DNA of 64,000 nt, taken from contig NZ_CP060694.1 of assembly GCF_014352935.1 (NCBI RefSeq), positions 1,364,001-1,428,000 of the forward strand. Direction: 5' to 3'. A program made the translations under genes and the position numbers. Origin of the DNA: Aliarcobacter cryaerophilus. Its GTDB lineage: Bacteria; Campylobacterota; Campylobacteria; Campylobacterales; Arcobacteraceae. The notes below the pieces were generated by a model. That model had not been told where the DNA came from. It did no database searches and worked only from the letters and a program-made list of their open reading frames with translations. Shown here one piece after another: positions 45,468-54,019 of this stretch (position 1 is the stretch's first letter; each line of letters opens with the position of its first letter).

Positions 45468-46253
45468 CTATTCTCCTATTACTGCTGATGTATATCCAAC
45501 AACTCGTGTTTTATCATTTGAAATATCAGCACTTGTGCAATAATGCAAAAGTTTTGTTTGAAGATTATTTTTAATTGAATATTCAATAATAGCTTCTAAT
45601 CCAACTTTACCACAAGCCTCACAATTTTCAAAAGCTTTTAAATCTTTATTTGTTATTGCATTTAAACAAATTAAATCTAGTTTCATAGCATCTTGTTGTG
45701 AATAAAAATGGCTTAAATCACTACTTACAACCAAAAGTGTATCTTTTGATTTTAAAATATAATCAAACACTTTTTCTAAACTAAAATAATCAATATCACC
45801 ATAAACAATCTCAACAAAATCGATATTCTCAAAATAGTATTTTATAAAAGGAGCTTGAACTTCTGTTGAGTGTTCAAAGCTACACTCATCTTGAAAACTT
45901 AGAAAGTCAAATTTGTTTAATAACTCTTTTGAATATTCTAAATCTATTTTTAAATTTCCAAAAGGAGTTTCATATTCATTATAAAAACATACACTAGCTC
46001 CACTAAACCAAAATTTATGATACGGTCCTACTACAACAACTCTTTTGTAATTATTTAAACTAGCTATTTTATAAGCTTTATTTGCTGTAAATCCACTATA
46101 AATATATCCAGCATGAGGAACAATAATTGCATTTATATTTTTAAAACTATTTTTATCATCTTTAGTTTTATTAAATTTTTCAAAATAATCCAATAACTCT
46201 TTTTTATTATCTGGATAAAAACTACCACTTACAACAGATTTTCTTACACTCAT
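45468..46253 (-). CDS. MEMO1-family protein (AmmeMemoRadiSam system protein B)
   Basis: 261 residues. The family is a dioxygenase-like fold with conserved histidines: IIVPHAGYIYSGFTANKAY, VVVGPYHKFWFSGAS, and VVSSDLSHFYSQ. In bacteria it is usually encoded with AMMECR1 and a radical SAM enzyme; here only AMMECR1 is adjacent (four-base ATGA-type overlap). The radical SAM partner must be elsewhere or absent. Function of the set is unknown. Confidence 0.92.
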   Translation of the reverse strand: MSVRKSVVSGSFYPDNKKELLDYFEKFNKTKDDKNSFKNINAIIVPHAGYIYSGFTANKAYKIASLNNYKRVVVVGPYHKFWFSGASVCFYNEYETPFGNLKIDLEYSKELLNKFDFLSFQDECSFEHSTEVQAPFIKYYFENIDFVEIVYGDIDYFSLEKVFDYILKSKDTLLVVSSDLSHFYSQQDAMKLDLICLNAITNKDLKAFENCEACGKVGLEAIIEYSIKNNLQTKLLHYCTSADISNDKTRVVGYTSAVIGE

Positions 46254-46792
46254 TTTATTTTCTCTACCTCATATTTATATACTTTTGGTTTAAAATTATC
46301 ATCTACTTCAAATCCACCTTTATAGCATAAATGAGCAAAAAAATCATCAAAATTTGGTAGCATATCCCAAACTTGTGGTAAAAAAGTACTTCTTTTTCCA
46401 TCTTGCTCAATAATAACGCCATCTATATATGGTCTTATTTTTGATTTTAAATCTTCAAAATCTTTGTACTCTACTATAATAGGAGGTGTTAAAATAGATA
46501 TTTCAATCTCTATTTTCTTAAACTCTTCAAAACTTAACTCTAAAAATCTTGGATCCTCAAAAGCTGCCATATATGCATTATTTACTAAATCATCAAATAA
46601 AGTTCTATTTGCTTCTAAACTTCCTATACAACCTCTTAACTCTTTATTTAAAGTAAGAGTTACAAAGCTTGCCCTCTTCTCATCTAAAAAGTTATTATTT
46701 TTCAAAAATTCATTTTTATCAATATTTATTTTATTATTAAATTTTCTCTCTATTGATTTTTTTGCTATATTTATTAATATATCTTTATCCAT
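46250..46792 (-). CDS. AMMECR1-domain protein (AmmeMemoRadiSam system protein A)
   Basis: 180 residues with the AMMECR1 signature LNKELRGCIGSLEANRTLF and the conserved PRFLELSFEEFKKIEIEISI. I chose the ATG at 46792, with GGAG six bases upstream; an upstream TTG at 46804 has no ribosome site. Translation is coupled to the MEMO-like gene by overlap. Divergent from the denitrification cluster, with the FNR-type box between them, so it may be influenced by the same regulator. Confidence 0.92.
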   Translation of the reverse strand: MDKDILINIAKKSIERKFNNKINIDKNEFLKNNNFLDEKRASFVTLTLNKELRGCIGSLEANRTLFDDLVNNAYMAAFEDPRFLELSFEEFKKIEIEISILTPPIIVEYKDFEDLKSKIRPYIDGVIIEQDGKRSTFLPQVWDMLPNFDDFFAHLCYKGGFEVDDNFKPKVYKYEVEKIK

Positions 46793-46843
46793 TGTAATCT
46801 CCAATTGTTTTATAAAACAATTACAATTTTAGTATAAATATGA

Positions 46844-46857
46844 TTGATTATAATCAA
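46844..46857 (+). promoter_or_regulatory. FNR/CRP-family box upstream of nor-nir
   Basis: TTGAT-TATA-ATCAA, a perfect FNR consensus site with one further symmetrical base pair on each side. Its centre (46850.5) lies 41-42 bases before the start site predicted from the -10 box at 46880-46885, the class II activator position. Suggests switching on of the cluster when oxygen is low or nitric oxide appears. Confidence 0.8.
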
Positions 46858-46879
46858 TAGAGCAATATTTTTTCTCATA

Positions 46880-46885
46880 TATAAT
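46880..46885 (+). promoter_or_regulatory. -10 box of the nor-nir transcript
   Basis: TATAAT within CATATATAATGC, 29 bases after the centre of the FNR box; a start near 46892 would leave a leader of about 33 bases to the first ATG. No -35 box, as expected for an activator-dependent promoter. Confidence 0.7.
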
Positions 46886-46924
46886 GCATTTAGATAAAAA
46901 TATTTGAAGTAATAGGAGTAGAAA

Positions 46925-47254
46925 ATGTTAGGTGAAGTAGTTAGGAATAGACCTGAAATTGCCTTGGATGATTTTTTACCTATATTTTTATCATCGTCTT
47001 TAGTACTTGTTTTTGGTGCTTTGTTTGTGGGTATTTATACTTTAGTAAAAATGGGTTATTTAAAAAAGTTTTATATGCCTTTTGCATATCTTTTTTGGAT
47101 ACTTCAAGCTTACTGTATGTATTTTATGGCTACAAGACTTCAAGTAGGAGATTTTGTTGGGAAAGTTTTATTTATCACTATGATAGCTTATCTTACTTTA
47201 CCTCATCTTTATTACTATTTGAACAGCAAAGCAGAAGAAGAGTATGAAAATTAA
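46925..47254 (+). CDS. Small membrane protein preceding norC
   Basis: 109 residues with three to four membrane helices (FLSSSLVLVFGALFVGIYTL, MPFAYLFWILQAYCMYFMAT, VLFITMIAYLTLPHLYYYL). GGAG precedes the ATG, and it lies directly after the FNR-type promoter and 21 bases before norC, so it is the first gene of the nitric oxide reductase unit. It is not NorE or NorF by any motif I can name. A role in assembling or stabilising cNOR is inferred from position only. Confidence 0.8.
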   Translation: MLGEVVRNRPEIALDDFLPIFLSSSLVLVFGALFVGIYTLVKMGYLKKFYMPFAYLFWILQAYCMYFMATRLQVGDFVGKVLFITMIAYLTLPHLYYYLNSKAEEEYEN

Positions 47255-47275
47255 TAAAAAAGGGGGAAAGTAGCA

Positions 47276-47923
47276 ATGTCTAAAAAAGTGTCTGTATGGA
47301 CAGATAATCGTTTTTGGCAAAGATCAGCTGCTTGGGTTACTGGTGTAGCTGCCATGTTACTAATTTGGCTAACTTTTGACAGTATGAGTCAAATTAAAAT
47401 GGGTTCAAAAGAGGATCTTAGTAGTGGAATAACAAAAAGAGTTCCATCTCCAACTGTTATAAACTATAAAGTTTCTTATGAATTTAGCGAAAAAAGAGGT
47501 CATGAAGTACCTGTAATTGGAGAAAAAGAGAAATTCTTTGGAAGAGATGATTACAGTGAGGAAGAAGCTATGGCTTTATTAAATTTGGGAAAATTAGCTT
47601 CTCAAACTAAAAACTGTATGAATTGTCATACTTTACTTGGAAATGGTGCATACTATGCTCCTGATTTAACTAAAGCTTGGCTTGATCCTATGTGGGATTC
47701 ATATATGCTTAGAATGGGAAAAGCTTCAAAAGAAGAGGCTATAGCTGAATTTTTACAACATCCATCTGATAATCCATCAAATGAGAGAATGATGCCAAAT
47801 CTTGGTATTACAGCAGATGAAGCAAAAGGTTTAGTGGCATTTTTAAAACATATGTCATCAATAGATACAAATGGTTTCCCTAGAAACTTTGGGAAAATCG
47901 AAGGAGGAATTCATGGTAGATAA
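47276..47923 (+). CDS. norC: Nitric oxide reductase subunit C (cytochrome c)
   Basis: Membrane-anchored cytochrome c that feeds electrons to NorB. 215 residues: one N-terminal membrane helix (WVTGVAAMLLIWLTFDSM), a periplasmic part with the heme motif CMNCH at about 113 followed by TLLGNGAYYAPDLTKAW, and the distal Met in MMPNLG. Length is a little longer than the roughly 150 of Pseudomonas. Overlaps norB by 11 bases. Confidence 0.96.
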   Translation: MSKKVSVWTDNRFWQRSAAWVTGVAAMLLIWLTFDSMSQIKMGSKEDLSSGITKRVPSPTVINYKVSYEFSEKRGHEVPVIGEKEKFFGRDDYSEEEAMALLNLGKLASQTKNCMNCHTLLGNGAYYAPDLTKAWLDPMWDSYMLRMGKASKEEAIAEFLQHPSDNPSNERMMPNLGITADEAKGLVAFLKHMSSIDTNGFPRNFGKIEGGIHGR

Positions 47924-49328
47924 TATGAAATCTCAATCTAAACAGTTAGGAAAAATGTATTTTACAGTTGCAGCAATACTTTTTGGTGCACAAATACTAT
48001 TTGGTCTAATTGCTGGGACTCAGTTTGTATATAGTGGATTTTTATTTGAACTATTGGATTTCAATGTTGCTAGAATGGTACATATAAATGCTTTAGTTGT
48101 TTGGCTTTTATATGCAATGATTGGTTCTGTTTACTATTTACTTCCTGATGAGACAAAAATAGAAACTGTTGGAATTGGTTTGGGAAAACTTGGATTTTAT
48201 GTATTAACTTTAGCTGTTACAGTTGTAGTTTTAGTATATATTTTAGTTCAAGTAGGACCTGCAAATGAGCTATCTATTTGGCTAATTCACGAAGGAAGAG
48301 AGTATATTGAAGCTCCTAGATGGGCTGATATTGGTATAGTTGTTGTTGTTTTAATCTTTTTAGCAAATGTTTATTTAACTGCAATAAAAGGTGAAAGAAC
48401 AGGAATTATTACAGTTTTAATGGCTGACTTACTTGCTCTTGCTGGATTATATTTAGCTGGAATGTTTTATACAAATAATATCTCTATTGATCAATACTGG
48501 TGGTGGTGGGTTATTCACCTTTGGGTTGAAGCTACTTGGGAAGTATTTGTTGCCTCTGTTATTGGTTGGGCATTGATTAAAATAATTGGTGCAAATAGAC
48601 AAATTGTTGAAATGTGGTTATGGATTGAAGTAGCAATGCTATTTGGTTCTGGAATTTTGGGAATCGGGCATCACTATTTCTGGATTGGAACACCTGAATA
48701 TTGGTGGGAAATTGGAGCACTTTTCTCTGCACTTGAACCTGTACCTTTAGTTGCAATGTTTGTGCATGTAATGTATGACTGGGGGAAAGAGCAAGGATTA
48801 CAAAAAGCTCAACATGGAAAAGCTCAAATGAATAACACTCCAGCATTTCTATGGTTTTGTGCAAGTGCCTTTGGTAACTTTTTAGGTGCTGGTATTTGGG
48901 GATTTTTCCACACATTACCACAAATGAATATTTACACTCACGGTACACAATTTACATCAGCTCACGGTCACTTAGCTTTCTTTGGAGCATTTGCAATGGC
49001 AATGATTGCAATGTTTTATATGGGAGTTCAAGGTACTAAAAAAGAGTTAAAGATGACAAGTCTTACAAAATGGGGATTTGCTTTAATAACTATTGGGGTT
49101 GTTGGAATGACAGTAGCTTTAACTATCGCTGGATATGGTCAAGTTATGATTGAAAGAGCGCAGTTTGGTGCGACTTGGGAAGCATATTTTATTGGTCAAA
49201 GTAGTGTTTGGTTTAAACAAGCTATGGGTTGGAGATTAGTTATGGGTCTTGTTACATTTGTAGGTTTCTTATTTTTAGTAATTGATTTACTAACAATAAA
49301 AAATGCAAAAATAAATCAAGAATCATAA
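47913..49328 (+). CDS. norB: Nitric oxide reductase subunit B
   Basis: Catalytic subunit with low-spin heme b and the heme b3-FeB site; reduces two NO to N2O. About 12 membrane helices over 471 residues. Metal-ligand regions: ARMVHINALVVWLLYAMIG, HLWVEATWEVFVASVIGWA, GIGHHYFWIGTPEYWW, and AHGHLAFFGAFAM. I chose the ATG at 47913, with GGAGG five bases upstream, over an upstream in-frame ATG at 47871 inside norC. It uses NorC, so it is of the cNOR type rather than the quinol-fed fused form. Confidence 0.97.
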   Translation: MVDNMKSQSKQLGKMYFTVAAILFGAQILFGLIAGTQFVYSGFLFELLDFNVARMVHINALVVWLLYAMIGSVYYLLPDETKIETVGIGLGKLGFYVLTLAVTVVVLVYILVQVGPANELSIWLIHEGREYIEAPRWADIGIVVVVLIFLANVYLTAIKGERTGIITVLMADLLALAGLYLAGMFYTNNISIDQYWWWWVIHLWVEATWEVFVASVIGWALIKIIGANRQIVEMWLWIEVAMLFGSGILGIGHHYFWIGTPEYWWEIGALFSALEPVPLVAMFVHVMYDWGKEQGLQKAQHGKAQMNNTPAFLWFCASAFGNFLGAGIWGFFHTLPQMNIYTHGTQFTSAHGHLAFFGAFAMAMIAMFYMGVQGTKKELKMTSLTKWGFALITIGVVGMTVALTIAGYGQVMIERAQFGATWEAYFIGQSSVWFKQAMGWRLVMGLVTFVGFLFLVIDLLTIKNAKINQES

Positions 49329-49340
49329 AAGGAGGTAATT

Positions 49341-49502
49341 ATGTTTACAGAATTTACAGATATTGTTCCAAGTTTTTTTGGATGGTTAAATCAAGGTCCT
49401 ATGACTTTGACACTATTTTTACACAGTGCAATAGTTCTTCCAATGTATTTTATATACAAACAAGAGAAGAAAAGATTAGAGAGTGAAAATAAAGGCAAGT
49501 AA
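49341..49502 (+). CDS. 53-residue membrane protein after norB
   Basis: Begins MFTEFTDIVPSFFGWLNQGP, continues into one membrane helix (TLTLFLHSAIVLPMYFIY) and ends in a basic tail (KQEKKRLESENKGK). The ribosome site AAAGGAGGT is a full consensus, seven bases off the ATG, and the gene is 12 bases after norB, so it is almost certainly translated. Possibly a small accessory subunit of the reductase, by analogy with the single-helix subunits of related oxidases. Confidence 0.8.
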   Translation: MFTEFTDIVPSFFGWLNQGPMTLTLFLHSAIVLPMYFIYKQEKKRLESENKGK

Positions 49503-49533
49503 AGTTTTATAGTGGTAAAGCACTATAAAACTT
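49502..49533 (+). terminator. Hairpin between the nor genes and nirS
   Basis: AAGTTTTATAGTG, six-base loop, and its exact complement: a 13-base stem starting at the stop of the small ORF. No long T run follows, so it may be a partial terminator or an mRNA-stability element separating the nor and nir parts of the cluster. Confidence 0.6.
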
Positions 49534-49583
49534 ACTAAACTATTGTTTGGTTGTATATCTATTTTATTAAAAGGGAGAAAAAG

Positions 49584-51236
49584 ATGAAATTAACAAAAGT
49601 TTTAAGTATGGTAGCAATTGCTAGCTTGGGTTTAACAACTGTTTCTATGGCTGAAGAGATAAAATTAACTGAAGAGCAGATGAAAGATGCCAATCAAGTA
49701 TATTTTGATAGATGTGCTGGTTGTCATGGAATGCTAAGAAAAGGAGCTTTAGGTCCTACACTTGAAGCAAAAGAGATGAAAACTAGAGGTACTGAGTATC
49801 TAAAAACAATAATTCATGAAGGTACACCTGGAGGAATGCCAGATTGGGGAAAATCTGGTGAATTAACAGCTGCTCAAACTGAATTAATGGCAAAATATAT
49901 TCAAGTAGAGGCTCAAACTCCACCTGAAAAATCTATTGCTGATATGAAAAAATCTCATAAAGTTTTAGTTCCTGTAAAAGATAGACCAACAAAACCTGAA
50001 GTTGGTGCTGAAAACTGGAAAGATTATTTCTCAATCATCTTAAGAGATGTTGGACAAATTGCTATTATTGATGGAAAAACAAAGGAGATTAAATCTGTTG
50101 TTCCATCTGGATTTGCAACACATATTACAAGAACAGGTGCATCTGGAAGATATATGTATGTTATTGGTAGAGATGGAAAAGCATCTATGATTGATATGTG
50201 GATGAAAGAACCTAAAAATGTTGCAGAGATTCAAGTATGTAATGATGCTAGAGCAATTGATACATCAAAACATAAAGATTATCTTGATAAATATGCCGTT
50301 GTTGGTTGTTATTGGCCACCATCAATTGTTACTTTAGAAGCAGATACACTTGACCCATTAAAAATTGTTTCAACAGGAAGTTATACTTATGATACAAATG
50401 AGTATTTAAGAGAAGCTAGAGTTGCTGCTATTATTGCATCTCACGATAAACCAGAGTGGATTGTTAACATTAAAGAGACAGGTCAAGTTTGGTTATATGA
50501 CTACTCAAATGTTAAAAATCCAAAAGTTACAATGGTTGAAGCAGAGAGATTTTTACATGATGGTGGTTGGGATTTATCAAAAAGATATTTCATGACAGCT
50601 GCAAATGCTAGAGATGTTATCTCTGTTATTGATACAAAAGATGGTAAATTAGTTGCAAATATCCCATCTCAAGGAAATAAACCACATCCAGGACGTGGTG
50701 CAAATGTTGATCATCCAACTTATGGTCCTCTATGGGCATCTGGACATATTGGTTCAAATGATATAATATTTATTGGAACAGACCCTGTAAAACATCCAAA
50801 AAATGCTTGGAAAGTTGTTAAAAAAATTCAACTACCAGGTGAAGGTGGAGGAAACTTGTTTGTAAAAGGACATCCAAATTCACCATATATCTTTGCTGAT
50901 AGACCTGTTCATCCTGATAGAAAGATACAAACATCATTTTATGTAATTGATAAAAATAAACTTGAAGTTGTAAAAACTATACAAATACCTGAAAAATATC
51001 TTCCTTCTGTAAAAGTTGGAGATAAAACAATTGAGTCAAGAGGACCAGTTCACTTTGAATTCAATGCTGATGGTAGCGAAGTTTGGACTAGTATTTGGGG
51101 TAACAAAGAGGTTGCAACTGCTATTTTAGTTTATGATGCAAAAACATTAGAACTGAAAAAAGCGATTGAAGACCCTAGACTTAAAACACCTACTGGTAAG
51201 TTTAATGTTACAAACACTATGAAAGATGTTTATTAA
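49584..51236 (+). CDS. nirS: Cytochrome cd1 nitrite reductase
   Basis: Periplasmic enzyme reducing nitrite to nitric oxide. 550 residues: signal peptide (about 23), an N-terminal cytochrome c domain with CAGCH at about 44 and GMLRKGALGPTL, then the eight-bladed propeller carrying heme d1 (GRDGKASMIDMWMK, RHD-type regions, KPHPGRGANVDHPTYGPLWA). The start is ATG 49584, with GGGAG seven bases upstream; a TTG at 49551 is discarded. A classical terminator follows at 51245. Confidence 0.97.
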   Translation: MKLTKVLSMVAIASLGLTTVSMAEEIKLTEEQMKDANQVYFDRCAGCHGMLRKGALGPTLEAKEMKTRGTEYLKTIIHEGTPGGMPDWGKSGELTAAQTELMAKYIQVEAQTPPEKSIADMKKSHKVLVPVKDRPTKPEVGAENWKDYFSIILRDVGQIAIIDGKTKEIKSVVPSGFATHITRTGASGRYMYVIGRDGKASMIDMWMKEPKNVAEIQVCNDARAIDTSKHKDYLDKYAVVGCYWPPSIVTLEADTLDPLKIVSTGSYTYDTNEYLREARVAAIIASHDKPEWIVNIKETGQVWLYDYSNVKNPKVTMVEAERFLHDGGWDLSKRYFMTAANARDVISVIDTKDGKLVANIPSQGNKPHPGRGANVDHPTYGPLWASGHIGSNDIIFIGTDPVKHPKNAWKVVKKIQLPGEGGGNLFVKGHPNSPYIFADRPVHPDRKIQTSFYVIDKNKLEVVKTIQIPEKYLPSVKVGDKTIESRGPVHFEFNADGSEVWTSIWGNKEVATAILVYDAKTLELKKAIEDPRLKTPTGKFNVTNTMKDVY

Positions 51237-51244
51237 AAAAAGAG

Positions 51245-51272
51245 TATCAAGCCTTAGGGCTTGATATTTTTA
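51245..51272 (+). terminator. Rho-independent terminator after nirS
   Basis: TATCAAGCC, loop TTAG, GGCTTGATA, then T5: a textbook structure nine bases after the nirS stop. It would let nirS be expressed at much higher level than the heme d1 genes downstream. Confidence 0.9.
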
Positions 51273-51296
51273 TATCTATTTTCTTTGGGGGCTCTT

Positions 51297-52877
51297 ATGA
51301 AATTCTTATCAAATATATCAAAAGTATCAATTTTTACAATCTTTTTTTTAAGCAATGTTTTCGCACAAATCGATGGAGCTACAGCACATATGGCTGAAGC
51401 ATTACCTAAAAAAGAGATAGGAAAAGAGTTGTATAATCAATATTGTGCCTCTTGTCATCATGAAAAAAGAGTTGGAATAGATGGTCCACCACTTCTTCCA
51501 AATAATCTAAAAAAGTATGATGAAAAAGATTTAGCTTCAAAAATAAAAGATGGGTTTCCACAAACTTTAATGCCCAAATATGACTTTTTATCTCTATACG
51601 AATTACATCAAATAGCAAGATATATAAAATCTCCTATTGATGGAGTTTTTTCTTGGGATTTAAATGATATAAATAAATCTATAACTTCATTTAAAGACCC
51701 ATTAAATCCCTTAAATATAAAAGATAAAGAGCAAATTTTACCAGTAGTTGAAAGAGATGGAAATAAAACTTGGATTATGGAAGATAGAAGAGTTTTAAGT
51801 AAATTTCCACTAAATAATATTCACGGTGGAATAAAATTTACTATGGATGCAAAAACTATTTATGTTCCAACAAGAGATGGTTGGATACAAAATTATTCAC
51901 TTGAAACTGGTCAAAGGATGAATAAAATAAGAGCTTGTATAAATCTAAGAAATATCTCTTTAAGTCGTGATGAGCAAAACTTATTTGCAACATGTCTTTT
52001 GCCAGAACAGTTAGTTGTGATGAATCCAAAAACTATGGAAGCAAAAGATATTTTAAAAATAGATGGGAAAATATCTGCTTTATATGAACTATATAGTAAA
52101 GATGAGGCTATTTTTACTTTTAGAGATAAGCCATTAATTGGAAGATTAGATACAAAAACAAATGAAATAAAATATATAGATATTAAAGAGCCTATAGAGG
52201 ACTTTTTTATAGATCCTTTTGATGATTTTTTAATAGGAACTGCAAGAGGAGGAGATGTTTTAAGAGTTTATAGCTTAAAAGATAATAGTGTAGTTTTTGA
52301 ACATGAAATGAAAGGTATGCCACATCTTTTTTCTGCAACATATTGGTATAAAGATGGAAATTTCTATTTTGCAACTCCTCATATAAAAAAATCTTACATA
52401 ACTATTTGGAAAATGTATGATTGGGAATTTGTAAAAGAAGTAGATATTAAAGGAGATGGTTTTTTTGTAAAAACACATCCAAATACACCATATTTATGGG
52501 CTGACAATGGAAGTGATAAATTAGTTTTAATAGATAAAAACGATTATAGTTTAAAAACAATAACTCCAAGAGAGGGAAAAAAATATATTCACACAGAGTA
52601 TAGCGGAGATGGAAAATATGCATATTTGAGTATTTATGAACAAAATGGTGAGATAATAGTAATTGATACAAATAGTTTTAAAGAACTAGCAAGTTATGAT
52701 GCAAATGTACCTGTTGGAAAATATAACTTTATAAATAAAAATAGAGAGTTCTATCCAAGGCTTTTTGGAATAGATATTTTTAAACAAAACTGTAACTCAA
52801 AGTTACCTTGCGACAGTTCAAGCTTTAATTATTATGAAAATAAAAGTTTTGAAGATTTTAAAAAAACTATTAAATAA
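51297..52877 (+). CDS. nirN: NirN-like cytochrome c/d1-domain protein
   Basis: NirN completes heme d1 by oxidising dihydro-heme d1. 526 residues: signal peptide, a cytochrome c domain with CASCHH at about 51, and a d1-type propeller (GGIKFTMDAKTIYVPTRDGW, MNPKTMEAKDIL). It is clearly a paralogue of NirS but divergent; NirS from this window has catalytic-site segments it lacks. I chose ATG 51297 (GGGGG upstream) over 51261, which starts inside the terminator. Symbol by analogy; a NirF-type alternative is unlikely because NirF is encoded further on. Confidence 0.8.
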   Translation: MKFLSNISKVSIFTIFFLSNVFAQIDGATAHMAEALPKKEIGKELYNQYCASCHHEKRVGIDGPPLLPNNLKKYDEKDLASKIKDGFPQTLMPKYDFLSLYELHQIARYIKSPIDGVFSWDLNDINKSITSFKDPLNPLNIKDKEQILPVVERDGNKTWIMEDRRVLSKFPLNNIHGGIKFTMDAKTIYVPTRDGWIQNYSLETGQRMNKIRACINLRNISLSRDEQNLFATCLLPEQLVVMNPKTMEAKDILKIDGKISALYELYSKDEAIFTFRDKPLIGRLDTKTNEIKYIDIKEPIEDFFIDPFDDFLIGTARGGDVLRVYSLKDNSVVFEHEMKGMPHLFSATYWYKDGNFYFATPHIKKSYITIWKMYDWEFVKEVDIKGDGFFVKTHPNTPYLWADNGSDKLVLIDKNDYSLKTITPREGKKYIHTEYSGDGKYAYLSIYEQNGEIIVIDTNSFKELASYDANVPVGKYNFINKNREFYPRLFGIDIFKQNCNSKLPCDSSSFNYYENKSFEDFKKTIK

Positions 52878-52885
52878 GGAAAAAT

Positions 52886-53686
52886 ATGAAAAAATTTATA
52901 ACAGCATCAATATTTCTAGCTATAAGTTTAAATGCCCAAACTTTAGCAACAGTAAATAATCAAGAGATAAAAGTTGAAGATGTAAACAACTTTTTAAAAT
53001 CAACAGATCAAAATATGGATTATAATAAACTAGACAATAAAGCAAAAAATCTAACTCTTCATCAAACAATAGAAAAAACTCTTTTAATCCAAGAGGCACA
53101 AAAAGAGAATCTTGATAAAACAGAAGAGTTTAAAAATACTATAGAAAATTTTAAGAACTCTTTACTAGTAGAATTTTTTATGAAAAATGAGTTTTCAAAA
53201 ATAGAAATATCAAAAAATGAGGTTGAAAACTACTATAACTCACATTTATATGAATTTCAACAAGATAAAAAACTAAAAGCTAGGCATATTTTAGTTGAAA
53301 ATATTAAAACAGCTTCAGATATTATAAAAGAGCTTGAAAAGTCAAAAAACAGAGAGCTTACATTTGTAGAACTAGCTAGTAAAAACTCTATTGATGGCTC
53401 AAGAGATAGTGGTGGAGAGTTAGGTTGGTTTTCTAAAGGTGATATGATAGATGAGTTTTGGGATGCAACTTTGAAATTAAAACCTAAAGAATTTACAAAA
53501 GAGCCTGTAAAATCGATGTTTGGTTACCATATCATATTTTTAGATGAAATTCAAGAGCCTTTAACAATTAAATTAGACCAAGTTTATAGTAATATTGAAA
53601 ATCAAATAAGAATGGATAAGTTTCAATCTGTAATTGATGAGAGAATTAAAAATATAAAAAAAGATGCAAAGATTATAATTAAATAA
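52886..53686 (+). CDS. Periplasmic parvulin-type peptidyl-prolyl isomerase
   Basis: 266 residues. Signal peptide (FITASIFLAISLNA), a SurA/PrsA-like N-terminal helical region, then a parvulin domain at about 130-220 (KARHILVENIKTASDII, GGELGWFSKGDMIDEFWDA, KSMFGYHIIFLDE). Such proteins help fold periplasmic and outer-membrane proteins. It is nine bases after the nirN-like gene and within the nir genes, so it may assist maturation of NirS or the d1 proteins; that is inferred from position. Confidence 0.9.
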   Translation: MKKFITASIFLAISLNAQTLATVNNQEIKVEDVNNFLKSTDQNMDYNKLDNKAKNLTLHQTIEKTLLIQEAQKENLDKTEEFKNTIENFKNSLLVEFFMKNEFSKIEISKNEVENYYNSHLYEFQQDKKLKARHILVENIKTASDIIKELEKSKNRELTFVELASKNSIDGSRDSGGELGWFSKGDMIDEFWDATLKLKPKEFTKEPVKSMFGYHIIFLDEIQEPLTIKLDQVYSNIENQIRMDKFQSVIDERIKNIKKDAKIIIK

Positions 53687-53710
53687 ATTTGCATAAAAAA
53701 GGGGTTTATT

Positions 53711-54019
53711 GTGAGATATTTTTTTATATTGGTTTTACTATTTTGTATAAATCTACAAGCTTCACAAAATGATGGAGAGAAACTTTTTAAAAAGTATTGT
53801 TGGGGTTGCCATCATGAAACTTCGATGGCTTTTGGACCATCTTTTAATCAAATTGCAAACCAAAGAGATAGTGGACAAATTATTGCACATATTGTAAATC
53901 CAAAAAGTAACTATCAATCTTTAGGATATAAAAGAACTGCAATGCCTGCATTTTCACAACTAAATGCTAAAGAGCTTCAAGATTTAACAAACTTTATTCT
54001 AAGCTTCAAGGATAAATAA
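53711..54019 (+). CDS. nirC: Small cytochrome c (NirC/NirM-like)
   Basis: 102 residues with a signal peptide (YFFILVLLFCINLQA) and a single heme c site, CWGCHH at about 29, with a Met ligand (MPAFSQL) near the C-terminus. A small c-type cytochrome in this place is usually NirC or NirM, an electron carrier to NirS or in heme d1 maturation. Starts with GTG, GGGG nine bases upstream. Its stop overlaps the nirJ start. Symbol is by analogy; which of the two it is cannot be told. Confidence 0.8.
   Translation: MRYFFILVLLFCINLQASQNDGEKLFKKYCWGCHHETSMAFGPSFNQIANQRDSGQIIAHIVNPKSNYQSLGYKRTAMPAFSQLNAKELQDLTNFILSFKDK

Noticed and set aside
51297-52877. Second nitrite reductase
   Set aside because: Cytochrome c plus d1-like propeller resembles NirS, but it is strongly diverged, in the d1 synthesis block and separated from nirS by a terminator; NirN-like is the better fit.
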